From Notospermus geniculatus (Eukaryota > Nemertea > Pilidiophora > Heteronemertea > Lineidae), in assembly GCA_002633025.1 (NCBI GenBank), contig NMRB01000343.1:62084-126083 (forward strand): a stretch of 64,000 nt of DNA, written 5' to 3'. The translations under genes and the position numbers were made by a program. Below the pieces are notes generated by a model. The model did not search any database. It saw nothing but the letters and a program-made list of their open reading frames with translations, and was not told the DNA's origin. This document shows, one piece after another, positions 44,092 through 55,089 of the stretch. The stretch's first letter is position 1, and the number at the start of each line of letters is the position of its first letter.

Positions 44092-44571
44092 CATAAAGGA
44101 ATCTAACATAAAGGTCCAACTTACAAATTTAGCATTTTATAAATATGGACAGTATCCCTTTAAACCTCAACAGATTTGCATTCTGACTCGTGCATATGAT
44201 AGGCAAGACCCTTCTGCATGTTTACTGCAAATTTTGTTGAATTCCGACTAGTTGATCTGATGATACAAAAGGACTGAATTAATGAGAACCCCACGAACGA
44301 TGAGAGCGCAGGGTCATATGTGTACATTTGAATATGCACATGGAACACTAATTGTGCTGCAAATAGCTCCGTCATCCATCCTCAGAAATGGAATTCAAGG
44401 CATCAAGTTGACAGATTCATGTACCCCACTACCATAAAAAAAGTTGAAGCTCCTGCCTGTTACGTAAAGCCAAAATTCAGGCAGTGAGAGACATCTGGTG
44501 GCAACACATGAAGTGTATCCCTCAGTTACTTCATCGTTCGCAGTTAAACCTTTATGTTTGATTCCTTTATG
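44092..44571 (-). mobile_element. Family A element, copy 4
   Basis: Full-length (480 bp) with ends CATAAAGGAATCTAACATAA and TTATGTTTGATTCCTTTATG. It is the cleanest uninterrupted reference for copies 2 and 5. No 7-bp duplication is detected at its flanks (GTATTAG versus ATAGAAC), suggesting post-insertion change. Confidence 0.9.
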
Positions 44572-44579
44572 ATAGAACC

Positions 44580-45010
44580 AAAAGCATAATTTTACTTCAG
44601 CTTTGTCTGCATTCTGCTACCCATGTGCCTTCCTTGAAGACAATCAATCTATATTCTTTCCATGTAGTCACCAGTGAATTATGATATTTGAGGGACCACC
44701 AGACCCGTAGGTCCTCTGCCTGTTTACACATGACATACCAGACGCATGTGAACAGTGAATGGGGTGTTCTTGGTGTTAACCATTAGTGAATTACGGCATT
44801 CCACACATCCACCTGTTGCAATGTAGCCACTGTTCATGGAGCAATTCAACAGCTTAATTTTATCCGATCAGCTTGGCAGGTTTTCTACTATCGGCATTCA
44901 TTCAAATGTCTCTAGACAGATATTTTGACTTAAACATTTACGTGAAAGAAGCATGGATGTGAGCTCCGAAACAGTAGACAGGTCATATTTAGGTGGGCTC
45001 TTACCGTGCT
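44580..45010. other. Intergenic
   Basis: Nothing supported. Confidence 0.35.
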
Positions 45011-45014
45011 GCAG

Positions 45015-45800
45015 CCTCCGTCGTCGTCCGTCAGCAGGGCAGTTTCGTAACGATGGGGCATTTGACCTGAAACTTTGTACATATGTACCCCTCGGTCAGA
45101 TGACCTATGACGCCATGTTTCGATTCGATTCGGTCCGATTCCATTCTTGCCTTGGCCACTAGGTGCCGAAACCGAAATACAAAGAAGTACAATAACTCCT
45201 GAACTACTGGCTGGATCATTTCCAAATTGTTATCATCTAATAAGGATACACGACATATCTAACGGGTTTTGATTTGACCTACTTTTGAAGGTCACAGCGA
45301 TAAAAGTTCAGAATTTTCCTTTTTGTGGCACGTTTCGTTCCTATTTGGCCTGGAGTTTTCTAACTTGGTGTGATTATGTATCGAGGTCCCCTCTATGTGT
45401 TTAGCAAATTTCGGCCCGATTCTACCTCAAGCATGGCCGCCAGGCTGCCATCTTGGAAAATGACTTTGGCCCATATCTACTGCGACTATTTTTTTTTTAT
45501 TTGATTTTGAACGAAGTTGGGTTCCATTTTTGCCTACAGGGGCATTTTTGATCATGATTAAAAGTTTTCACATTGAAACTTTATACCACAAATTCATAAG
45601 CGAGCTTACGAATTTTTGTTTATACACATGTACCTCAAGGTCTCGGTAATTCACCGGCAAAATTTCGGTGAAATCGGATTCTTGACTTTGCCACTATGGG
45701 CGAAGACCAAAATCACTTGAAATGAAGTGCCATTTCTCCTGACTACGTGATAGATCTTCTTTAAATCTTTATCATGGGCATATCTAAGCAGAGTAATCTG
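45015..45800 (+). repeat. GTCCGTC dispersed family, first block
   Basis: Order of words: CGTCGTCCGTCAGCAGGGCA, GTTTCGTAACGATGGGGC, GACCTGAAACTTTG, CTTGGCCACTAGGTGCC, CTCCTGAACTACTGGCTGG, GATTTGACCTACTTTTGAAG. A second unit from about 45590 shares ACCGGCAAAATTTCGGTGAAAT and TTATCATGGGCATATCTAA. Similar units are at 46905-47535, 54830-55085 and 61540-61740. Class unknown. Confidence 0.8.
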
Positions 45801-45897
45801 TCACCCAACACGTACAGTGGTGACAGCGGTACCTGCCCGCCAAGGTTTCTCTCTACTGCTTGTCAGAAATTGTGCTCACGAAAATGGTAGTTCTTAA

Positions 45898-46224
45898 AGG
45901 GGCCGTCTCAAAATTACATTCATGCCAAAAGACGAAGTGACTTCGTCTTTTCCCTGACCCCCTTGAAAAGATGAAGTGGGCACTTGGCATTGGCCTCATC
46001 CCAAGTGGGAAGTTTATAGCTCTAACTCGCACAGTCCATATTAGGCCCATGTATGTAGCCAGAACCCTTTGTGAAGACTGCATATAAAAGTCATTATCCT
46101 GTAAAAAAGAGTGATGCCAATTTTTCCAAAAAAATGAAGTGGGCTTCTCTAAATCGAGACCCCCCCCCCCCAGACGAAGTCACTTTGTCTTTTTTGGCAT
46201 CAAAACAATTTTGAGACGGCCCCT
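45898..46224. mobile_element. Element with AGGGGCCGTCTCAAAAT termini
   Basis: The ends AGGGGCCGTCTCAAAAT and ATTTTGAGACGGCCCCT are exact inverses, followed inward by GCCAAAAGACGAAGTGACTT and its near-inverse. The left flank is TTAA (45894-45897); the right is AAGA, so a TTAA duplication may have decayed. A 13-C run lies inside. Confidence 0.85.
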
Positions 46225-46229
46225 AAGAG

Positions 46230-46900
46230 AAACGAGTTCAGGCTTATGATCAAAGGTATCTTTGAGGTATTTCATTGGCTTCACTTTACCTGTTGGAATG
46301 ATAGGTACTAATCACCATTATCAAATGAGGAATTAACAGATGGAAATCGGAGCAATCCATGAGAATACAAACCACTAGAATAATACATTTGAAAAGAATT
46401 TAAGCAACTCGTTGAAAGTAAACAGCTGTGAAAATATCCAAGATTGAAATGCGGTGAGCTACAAACCACTTGTTGCTGATAACCTCTTCCCTTGAGGTTA
46501 ATGCTCAACCATTAAGTCTTCTAACAATGACTTATTAAGATCAATATCGCCCCACTCACAAATGGGCGATATTTCTTGATTTCACTGTTTTTTTCTCGCC
46601 TTAGAAAATTACTTGTCTGATGGATAAATCAAGAATCAAGTCATTTATCACAACCAAACTATCAGGAATTGTAGATGTGTACTAGAAAAAGGAGTCGTTA
46701 AATTTCTGATGTCATCGACCATGACCATGACTCACAATCCTGTTTGATCATTTTGTAGCTTTATTGCTACTGGATTTGTTTTACCAAGATTTTCCGTGAG
46801 TTCATCCATCTTAATACAATCCGGCGCGACATGGATATTCGATTTGGGACACGTTGTGATTACATGTACTAGTTTTGTCAATTGGGGCCCTTTTGTGAAA
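46230..46900. other. Intergenic; small hairpin
   Basis: A perfect 10-bp hairpin AATATCGCCC/GGGCGATATT lies at 46543-46573. Otherwise no supported feature. Confidence 0.45.
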
Positions 46901-46904
46901 ATTT

Positions 46905-47535
46905 CAAAGGGCTATATTTTTATGATGGTTTGAGCAATCGAGTTAGAATTTGTATGTACAAAAATGTATTTCAAGGTGTAGTTACTCATTGACAAAATTT
47001 CGGTGAAATCTCATTCTTGGTTTGGCCACTAGGTGGCCAAAACCACAAAAAGTGCAATCATAACTCCTGAACTAATGACTGGATCATCTTCAAATTTTTA
47101 CCACAGGTGTATCTAATGATGATACATAAAATATATAACGGGTTTTTGATTTGCCCTACTTTTCGAGGTCACAGAGGTCAAAGTTTAGAATATGCCATTA
47201 TGGTGGCAGGTTTCGTAACCACTGGGGCTATTGACCTGAAACTTGGTATACCTCTGTCAGATGACCAATAGCACCAACCTTTTTGGTCAGATCCAATTCT
47301 TGGCTTGGCCACCAGGTGTACAAAACCGAAAACACAAGAAGTGCAATATAACGCCTGAACTAATGACTGGATCATCTCCAAATTTTTATCATAGGTGCAT
47401 CTAATGAGGATGCATGATATATGTAATGGGTTTTTGATTTGACCTACTTTTCAAGGCCATAGAGGTCAAAGTTCAAAATTGTGCCATGTGGTGGCACGTT
47501 TCTGGGTGTTTGACCTAGTATCGTTGTCTAACTTG
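46905..47535 (+). repeat. GTCCGTC dispersed family, tandem block
   Basis: About two and a half units: each has GGTTTTTGATTTG, a GCC/ACC variant of CTACTTTTC, AGAGGTCAAAGTT, GACCTGAAACTTGG, TTGGCTTGGCCAC and CTAATGACTGGATCATC with CCAAATTTTTATCATAGG. Unit length is about 250-290 bases. Confidence 0.85.
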
Positions 47536-47539
47536 GTGT

Positions 47540-49305
47540 GATCAAATTGCGACCATAATCATATTACCCTGGAACTCAAGGCTAGCCCTGGAACATTTCG
47601 ATTTAACATTTGTCATTTGTTCTTCTGGTACATTCACTCAGGTGGTCCATGGACCATTTCATTACTATTTGACCTAGATTCTTCTAAATTGATGCAAAAG
47701 TGCTCCTGTGGAACGACAACACAAGATGGAAGTTTTGGGGTGATCAAAATGAAATGTGGCCATCAGGGGACTATGTCCTTATACCACAACATTAACAAAC
47801 ATGATGAGAGGTGTGCACAATGATCCAGGGTCTTCAGCGGAAACATTGGATTAAACCAGAAATGTTGAGTGCACTTTTAGATTGAAATGCTGATATAGTG
47901 GCTTAACCAAGGATACTCCGATCATAAATATTGACATTCCTACTACTTTACACCTTTAAAGGCAAGGTGTTCTCATTTTCCTATCAGATATTTGGACTTG
48001 AATTTGGTTTACAGATCTAATGTCTATTTTGGCTATTAACGTAGTGGCAGTTGGCATGGCAACTGATATTTTCCCTTTGACTTCCCTTTGAATACTGCAC
48101 GCGGTGGTCATAAACACTGATCAATTAATGCATAAAAACTAGTAATCATATCACCTTTAATGCTAGCATAGGTGGTACTGATAGCTCACCATGAATGATC
48201 ATTAGAGGAATTACCGTGCTTCTACAACATAGTCTGCGTATCTCACTCCACCCCGTCTACGTTTTATTTATAGGCTAGGGATTCCATAGTGAACATTCCT
48301 TAATTTTTCATCAAATTCCATGAAAGAACATGAAATAATAACGGGTTTCATTTTTCAAATTCCATGAAACAAGCAATATTCATTACTGGTACCAGCTTTA
48401 ACATTTGCATTGCCATTGTGAATCTGAAGTCCACCGATTTATTCCTTGAATTGTTCTTTCTCTGTGGTGCCTTGATAATTTTCTCAGCTGCAATAACAAA
48501 TTCACTAAAAAGTCAACAATTACCCTTTTTTTGCTCAGCTGACCAAAGGTCAGCCGACCCAGTCAAATAGCTACTCAGTGGTGTCACTCTGTCAGTTCGT
48601 CATTCCATCTGTCCGAGAAGCCTTTTGTTCTTTGAAGGAAAACGTGTCATGTAAAATGTACATGAATTTGAAAACACATTTTTCACAAAATTTCCCCAAA
48701 GATTTTTATTATTATTATTATTTTTCTTCATGTGCTCATTCTCCATGGTATTGGCCAATACCTAGTACGAGTTTATCTCAGTATAATTTTTTGTTCTTTC
48801 TTAATCTTACCTTAAAACACAGTGTGTAACGCTGAGAGTGCCCGGTACATGAACCAGTGCCGGACACATTTCATTTGTCTTCAATTGCATTATGTCTAGT
48901 TCACCACAAGGTGTCAGGGTAGTGATTTCTCCACCATAAGATCAATTTAGCCTGGTTTCAATCACGGTTGCAAAAATCACTGATGCATGGCCAACTCCGA
49001 CTCGCCGTGGCACTAATCATCCAAATCTGTGCTCATTGTCCTATGGAGAAGAACAACGAAGAGCTTCGCTTCATCAATAATATTAGATTTGGCTGGCAGG
49101 TAATTCAGTTATTGGTCAGATGAGAGGAATGGTGAGGGGTGGGTAACTACACAGCTGACAGGTCAGGCAGTCGATCTGGCATGTCTGGTGGCAGTTGCTT
49201 AAGCCTTGCCTGGAAACCTGCACTTTTATGAACATTATCATTTTAGAGGGAAAAACCTCTAGGTTCTTCCTCACACCAAACACCTAAGTTGTGCTCATCC
49301 TATTC
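47540..49305. other. Intergenic
   Basis: ATT trinucleotides near 48706-48722. Short frames (47617-48829) have no domain. No bounded repeat. Confidence 0.4.
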
Positions 49306-49308
49306 TAT

Positions 49309-50005
49309 CACAAAGGAATCAACTTACAAATTTAACATTTTATAAATGTGGACAGTATCCCTTTAAGGGTTATGTAAAGTGTCTCGAAATCTCGAATATT
49401 TGACGCAAAAAATCTGACTAACTGCGCACTAAATGGAGAAAATAAGGCTCGGGGCACCTCCTTATTACGGCTCCCTCGGGCCCCCGAGCCTTGTTTTTCA
49501 AATTTAGTGTGCAGTTAGCCAGATATTTTGCGTCAAAAATTCGAGATTTCGAGTCACTTTACATACCGGTAAACCTTAAACCTCAACAGATTTGCATTCT
49601 CTGGCTCTACCATATGACAGGCAAGACCCTTCTGCATGTTCAGTGAAAATTTTGTTGAATTCAGACTAGTTGATCTTATGATATACAAAAGGACTGAATT
49701 AATGAGAACCTCACGAACGATGAGAGCGCAAGGTCATCTGTGTACATTTGAATACATAGGCTAATGTACATTTGCACATGGAACACTAATTGTGCTGAAA
49801 ATAGTTCTGTTACTCTCAGAAATGGAATTCAAGGCATCAAGTTGACAGATTCATGTACCCCACTACCATAAAAAAAGTTGAAGCTCCTGTCTATTACGTA
49901 AAGCCAAAATTCAGACAGTGAGAGACATCTGGTGGCAACACAGGAAGTATATCCCTCAGTTTCTTCATCGTTCGCAGTCAAACCTTTATATTTGATTCCT
50001 TTATG
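49309..50005 (-). mobile_element. Family A element, copy 5, interrupted once
   Basis: The ends CACAAAGGAATCAAC and TATATTTGATTCCTTTATG are flanked by ATTCTAT on both sides (49302-49308 and 50006-50012). The body aligns with copy 4 once the insert 49367-49575 is removed. Confidence 0.93.
49367..49575. mobile_element. Nested TTAA MITE inside family A
   Basis: A 209-bp hairpin, with ends GGGTTATGTAAAGTG and (inverted) GGTTTACCGGTATGTAAAGTG, is flanked by TTAA at 49363-49366 and 49576-49579. Arms of about 60 bp share CGAAATCTCGAAT and TTTGACGCAAAA. The empty site in other copies is CCCTTTAAACCTC. Confidence 0.93.
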
Positions 50006-50097
50006 ATTCTATGCATCAAGTTAGCATAAAGCATAGTACATGTATTTCTTGGAAAGAGTATCGGAGGGACTCTAAAGATTGGAATGAAGCAATAATC

Positions 50098-50349
50098 GTG
50101 AAGTAAACTGACGATCTCGCTCAACTATTGTATAAAATTAGAAACTGATGTGAAAGTAATGTGTGTAAAGTGATGTGAAAGTAATGTATATATCTACAGT
50201 TAATACATGTATGTTGATTAACTTGTGAAGTAAATTGACGATACCACTCAACTGTTGTATAAAATTAGAAACTGATGTAAAAGTAATGTGTGTATATAAA
50301 AGTGATGTGAAAGTAATGTAGATATCTACAGTTATGTTGATTAACTTGT
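50098..50349 (+). repeat. Two-copy tandem duplication, about 126-bp unit
   Basis: Both units carry GTGAAGTAAA, TGACGAT, CTCAACT, TTGTATAAAATTAGAAACTG, GTGATGTGAAAGTAATGTA and ATGTTGATTAACTTGTG. Inside each, GTGATGTGAAAGTAATG-type words repeat again. Confidence 0.88.
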
Positions 50350-51195
50350 GGTCTGGCCATTATGAGAGATTGCTTGAAATAAATGGGGGAATGACCATTT
50401 CACGATGTGTATGATTTGTCTGGAATGGAAAAGAGCTACAACTCGATTGCCTTACTAGATTTATTCCATTTGCCCTCCAGGGTTGTGTGTCTGCTATCCA
50501 CTCCTGATATATGATCTTGTTAAGTCAGATGATGTACCAAACCTGAGGTCTGTCTACAAATCATCCCTGGAGAAATTTGCAAATCACGGTTGTCATTCCC
50601 ATATTTATTCAATACACCTGTATTTATTGTTACTTATTTACTAACTGTATTTGCATAATGGTTCTGTTATGAATCGCGCAGCTGTGAAATGGCCGTGATG
50701 ATGGCTAACGATTTCAATGCAAGAATTTCCCAGATGTCCTGCTAATGTCCCATTGTGGCCTTCAGGGACAGCCCCGGCTCACTGCCAGGGGATAGACATG
50801 TTGGAATGATGGATGATCCTATAATATGTGGGGCATTGTCTGCAAGATCTGGCCAGTAAGAGACGAGACAAGGACTCGAAGCTCTAAAAATCTCTCGATA
50901 GCAGCTTGTATTGATACATTCAGTAGGCATGTTCAGTAAACATTCAGTCAAAAAATACTTCATAGAAATAAAAATAGATAAATGGCCCCATTGTACATGT
51001 ACCTGGGAAAACATGAGCATGCAGTATTCTCCATACAGTATAGATATTTTTTGGCCAATATTACTCCTGTTGCAACATTTTAAGACCACCAACAGAGGTA
51101 CCGGTAATTGAGACTGACCAGAGAGAGGTACGCTCGTGGATGTGAAAGTTCTGCTTCGTGGGTGCTTTTATGGCCCTAGCTAAGGAGCCTGAGGA
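50350..51195. other. Intergenic
   Basis: A 116-codon minus frame at 50742-51092 has no recognisable domain. No bounded repeat. Confidence 0.35.
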
Positions 51196-51197
51196 GT

Positions 51198-51590
51198 GCG
51201 TGGCCTAGTGGGTAGCGAGACTGACTCCAGATCAGAGGGTCCCGGTGTAACGTTTTTCAGTGAGGCCCGTGAGCCAGTGTGACAATACAATAGATTGACG
51301 GAATAAGCGGCGACTGGACAATGGGCGACACACAGAGAAACAGCGAGTTCGTTTCCCAGTGTGTTCCGAACAATGGGAATCACACAGAAAAACGGCCACA
51401 CTGAAAAACGTTACACCTGGTTCAAATCCCAGTCCTGACCAAGAAAAAACACGCTCGCTTGTGACCTTGAGCAAGTCACTTTGCCTCACTTGCTTCACCC
51501 CACCCAGATCTAAAAGGGGTACCTGGCTGGTGGTGATGGTCTCTGTGAATGTTAGTCCAAGAGTGCTGAAATCGGCTCACATTATTAAGA
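51198..51590 (+). mobile_element. tRNA-Trp-derived SINE with CORE-like domain
   Basis: The head has box A (TGGCCTAGTGGGTAGCG) and a tRNA-Trp-like anticodon arm, CTGA-CTCCAGA-TCAG, with anticodon CCA at 51227-51229. Box B (GGTTCAAATCC) follows at 51419-51429 only after a 170-bp MITE. Downstream, GTGACCTTGAGCAAGTCACT (51461-51480), then TGCCTCACTTGC and GGGTACCTGGC, resembles the CORE/MIR-type central domain of SINEs. Removing the insert restores normal A-B spacing. The 3' end is approximate. Confidence 0.85.
51246..51415. mobile_element. 170-bp MITE splitting a SINE promoter
   Basis: The ends TGTAACGTTTTTCAGTG and CACTGAAAAACGTTACA are perfect 17-bp inverses. CCCGG (51241-51245) and CCTGG (51416-51420) look like a 5-bp duplication with one change. 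No coding content. Confidence 0.92.
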
Positions 51591-51599
51591 TCTACGTCG

Positions 51600-54007
51600 A
51601 GTTCGATTTTGAAGACATTGGTATTCCTATTTTGGCCTACAGGGGCACTTTGTGAAAAAGTCTGCTGCTATATGGTAATCCAGGTCATGACCTGAATCAT
51701 TGGCAATGCAAAAATGTACTCCACTGTCTTTACAATGCAGATATCTGTACACCAAGTAAACATGGAATCAAGAACATTTTCTGTCACATGTTCAAGAGAA
51801 CCTCCATTTCGACGTGTATGCAGTTTCTCCCACAAGTACGTGACCCAACCAAAAATGTATGCAATTCCATCGCTTAATTAGGACGTTTACCTGTCATTCA
51901 CCTGTAAGTGTAATTGAATATAGCCAGTAAGAAAATGAATCATGGAACAAGCATTTTCTGTACTTTATCATTACATCTTTATTTTTATTATTTTGCTCCT
52001 GTTTTTATCATTTCAGGTGAGTTGAAAATAGACCATGGTTAAGTGTCTGTAGGAGGTAGGAGGAAATTACAAGAATTTGTCAGGTGGTGGAAAAAAGTTC
52101 TCATCTGGGATCTGTCTTACAACAAATGCTTATAGTGCTTCAGCTAGAGCAAAATAGAATGGCGCTGCGCCATGCCCCGTTTTCCAAGCGCCATTGCCAT
52201 TTCCAGTGCCAAATTAGCGTCATCCCCCAGTTCAGAAAGTGCCCTGCCTCATCAGATCAATATTTTAGTACGCCCTGTCCTCTTAGTGTGTATCAGTTGG
52301 CCCTGTCCCGATGAGAGTGTAGCAGCAAGCCCACCATGCCGTACTGCATGCCACAGTCGCACTGGATCAGACCTACACGTGGTTTCTCAAATGTGATCAT
52401 CTCAGCATCTTACTGGGCAGACCTACCAGCTCTGCCTGAGTGTGCTTTTCATGTGTTTAGCTTTGTCACCTTTCGTTACGTTCTTGGGTTTTATTTAGGA
52501 CAGTAGCCTACGAATACATGTATACCCTTCCCTTGCAAATCTCGTACCGTGCCCTTTTACACTACAGAGGTGGTCAAAAATACCCTGCCCTTTTGGAATC
52601 CGAGCAGAGGCACTAGCTTAGCACTTATAATGCACTGTTTTGTGTTTTTTTGCTTGAAGCTGCATATCTCGGTGGTTGAAACCACTGCATGCAGTGTAAC
52701 AGGGCCCAGGTATGCATGGAGAATGTTTATTTGTCAATTTCTCTGGGTGTACCAGCGATAGTTTCAAAGGAAGTAACATTTCTGACTCTCACAGTCATTT
52801 CTGACACTTGAAACCCTAACTTCCTGTACCTGACTGTGTATTCCAGGACATGTTAAAACATCTCTCACGTGATTTGAAAGTGTAATCTGAAGTGGAATCA
52901 ATTCTCAGTTCCTTGAAATCAAAGTGAAATTATAGTAAGACCTTTAAAGTTTGACTCTTGACCTTAAAAAGTGGATCAAGGTTAAAACCTATCCGACGTG
53001 CTATGAAGTTGTTAAACAGACACACCATCTAACACAATTTTTTCATATACTTAATCACAAATAGTTAAGGAGTAATGCCAATTATGTGTTTTCCAAGTTT
53101 CTCGTGGTTTTTATGAAAGTTTGATCCCTGTGACCTTGAAAGTAGGTCAAGGTCAAACCCCATATGTTATGTAATGAAGTTGTGATTGGTACACAATCAA
53201 ACCAAATTTTGGGGGTCGGTCTACCTGCATGGTCGTTTTTCTTCGGGTGTAGTACGTTCGACAAATCGAATAACAATCATGGGAAACGTGTTGAACAGTG
53301 CTGAAGTGCAAGATTGAGTATAGTGTGGTCGAAAGGCAAAGGGACCACAGGCCTCGATGATTCAAGCTGGTTCGAAGGTAGGCTATTGTCTCACCTGTTC
53401 AAATGCTTTCGTGATAAATCTACCTGGCATAGGTTTTATGTCGCTTTTACTTCAGATATTCAGCAGGGAGATTGCGCTGGAATTCAAGCTATGATGCTGA
53501 TAAAAACTGAATGCATTTTCTCAGGCATGTCAGGAGTCGTGCTCACCACATACATGTACAGAACCATTCAAAGTATCTATAGAAATTGCTCATTTTGTCT
53601 CCGTCAAGCTGGTCCTTTAAAGGAGTCTGACGAAAGACCGACCCCCCTCATTTGGCAAGGCATCTTCAGCTATGAACACTCGTAGGCTACTGTTCTTGCA
53701 TCCAGCAGAAACCATACCTGTATGGCACCTGTGACAAGTACATGTACCCTATTGATTTCTTCCTCATGATGTGTTAGATCAGTGCTTTAGTCAAACTTCT
53801 CTCCACTCGCACTCTCTTCGAGTTTGTTGCGGTGCTCCTTCTGTGGTAGGCATTAGGAATCGTGTCATGGTGAAGCGCATTGCTTTGTTTCTGGATAGTT
53901 GCTGCTTGGATGTCCGGGTGTCACGAGAGTGGCAATATTTGTCCCTGCCCTTTGGCCTTGTATCTGTTTGCCTTGTTTTTGACTGGTTTGCCATGTTCAG
54001 TTGTTTC
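51600..54007. other. Intergenic; GGTCAAGGTCA-type repeat
   Basis: Two related segments (about 52938-53010 and 53110-53190) share AAAGTTTGA, TGACCTTGAAA or TGACCTTAAAA, and GGATCAAGGTTAAAACC or GGTCAAGGTCAAACCCC, with an ATGAAGTTGT tail. A 123-codon plus frame at 53314-53685 has no domain. No gene supported. Confidence 0.45.
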
Positions 54008-54012
54008 TACTT

Positions 54013-54246
54013 CAGGGGCGTAGCTAGCTTTTATGGCGTAGGGGGCAAAATTGATCGAGTCTGAAGGGTGAAGCTGGAGGGGGTCTGGGGCCCTCCCCAG
54101 AAAAAAATTGAAAATCTACACCCTCTCAGATGCATTTTCCCCACATCTGACACTACAATAACTTGGCTCGAAGAGGGGAAATGACATTTTAGAGCAAAAA
54201 TTTGTTTTGTCACCTTTTGCCCCTGCCCCCGCTAGCTACGCCCCTG
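54013..54246. mobile_element. MITE with CAGGGGCGTAGCTAGC termini
   Basis: The ends CAGGGGCGTAGCTAGC and GCTAGCTACGCCCCTG are exact 16-bp inverses. TACTT lies on both sides (54008-54012 and 54247-54251). The interior has GGGGGCAAAATTG and GGGGTCTGGGGCCCTCCCC. CAGGGGCG-type ends are common in hAT-like elements, but hAT duplications are 8 bp, so class is uncertain. Confidence 0.92.
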
Positions 54247-54251
54247 TACTT

Positions 54252-54828
54252 ACTTGTTCATCCATCTATCCTACAAACATTTTGTTCAGGCAGTAGCCCA
54301 AGAAATGCATCTGTTCTTACTGATGAACCCTCAACATTGCCCTGGGCCTGGTATCAGCTCTTTTCTGATCCACATGCAAAATACATTATTACACTCTCTG
54401 TCGTGATATAACACTCTTTCGTGATGTTACATATCCTGCCAGAAATGATATCTTGGCTCATTTTCCCACTGATAGGGTTGTAAGATCACTGTCGTGCAGT
54501 CTCACAAGTCATTTTTTCGCCATAATCCTGAAGAGGAGAATATTTTTATTTCCAGCAGCTTCAAACTAATTCGGTGTCGTAACGACTGATTTATAACGCC
54601 ATTCATCATTCAAGCTTATCATGGTTTCGTGTCCAGCTTATAAACCAGTTGTCTTGTTGTGAGGACAAGTATGTGCTTTGATGACTGATAAATTAGTTGA
54701 AGTTATCTCATTTTGTTTTTGGAGGTGTGGTTGGAAAGAGTCATTGATCTTTTTGGATGGGAGCATTGGATGGGACAGTCACACCTCAGCATATGCTGAA
54801 GTACATGTAACTTGATATATTCTTAGCT
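54252..54828. other. Intergenic
   Basis: Nothing supported. Confidence 0.35.
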
Positions 54829-54829
54829 C

Positions 54830-55085
54830 ACCGGGGTTAGCTCCGTCGTCCGTTAGCAGGGCACGTTTCGTAACCGCTGGAGCTATCTGAAACTTGCTAC
54901 ATAATATACCCTCAGGTCAGTTGACCTATGACACCAAGTTTCGGTCCGGTTCGATTCTTACCTTGGCCAGCAGGTGGCCAAAACCGAAAAGACAAAAACT
55001 GCAATAACTCCTGAACTAATGACTGGGTCGTCTCCAAATTTTTATCATTGGTGCTTCTAATGAGGATACATGACGATGACAACTG
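54830..55085 (+). repeat. GTCCGTC dispersed family, single unit
   Basis: From AGCTCACCGGGGTTAGC through CCGTCGTCCGTTAGCAGGGC, ACGTTTCGTAACCGCTGG, CTTGGCCAGCAGGTGG and TAATGACTGGGTCGTC, this is colinear with the 45-kb unit and shows the same 5' string as position 310. Confidence 0.85.
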
Positions 55086-55089
55086 GTGT

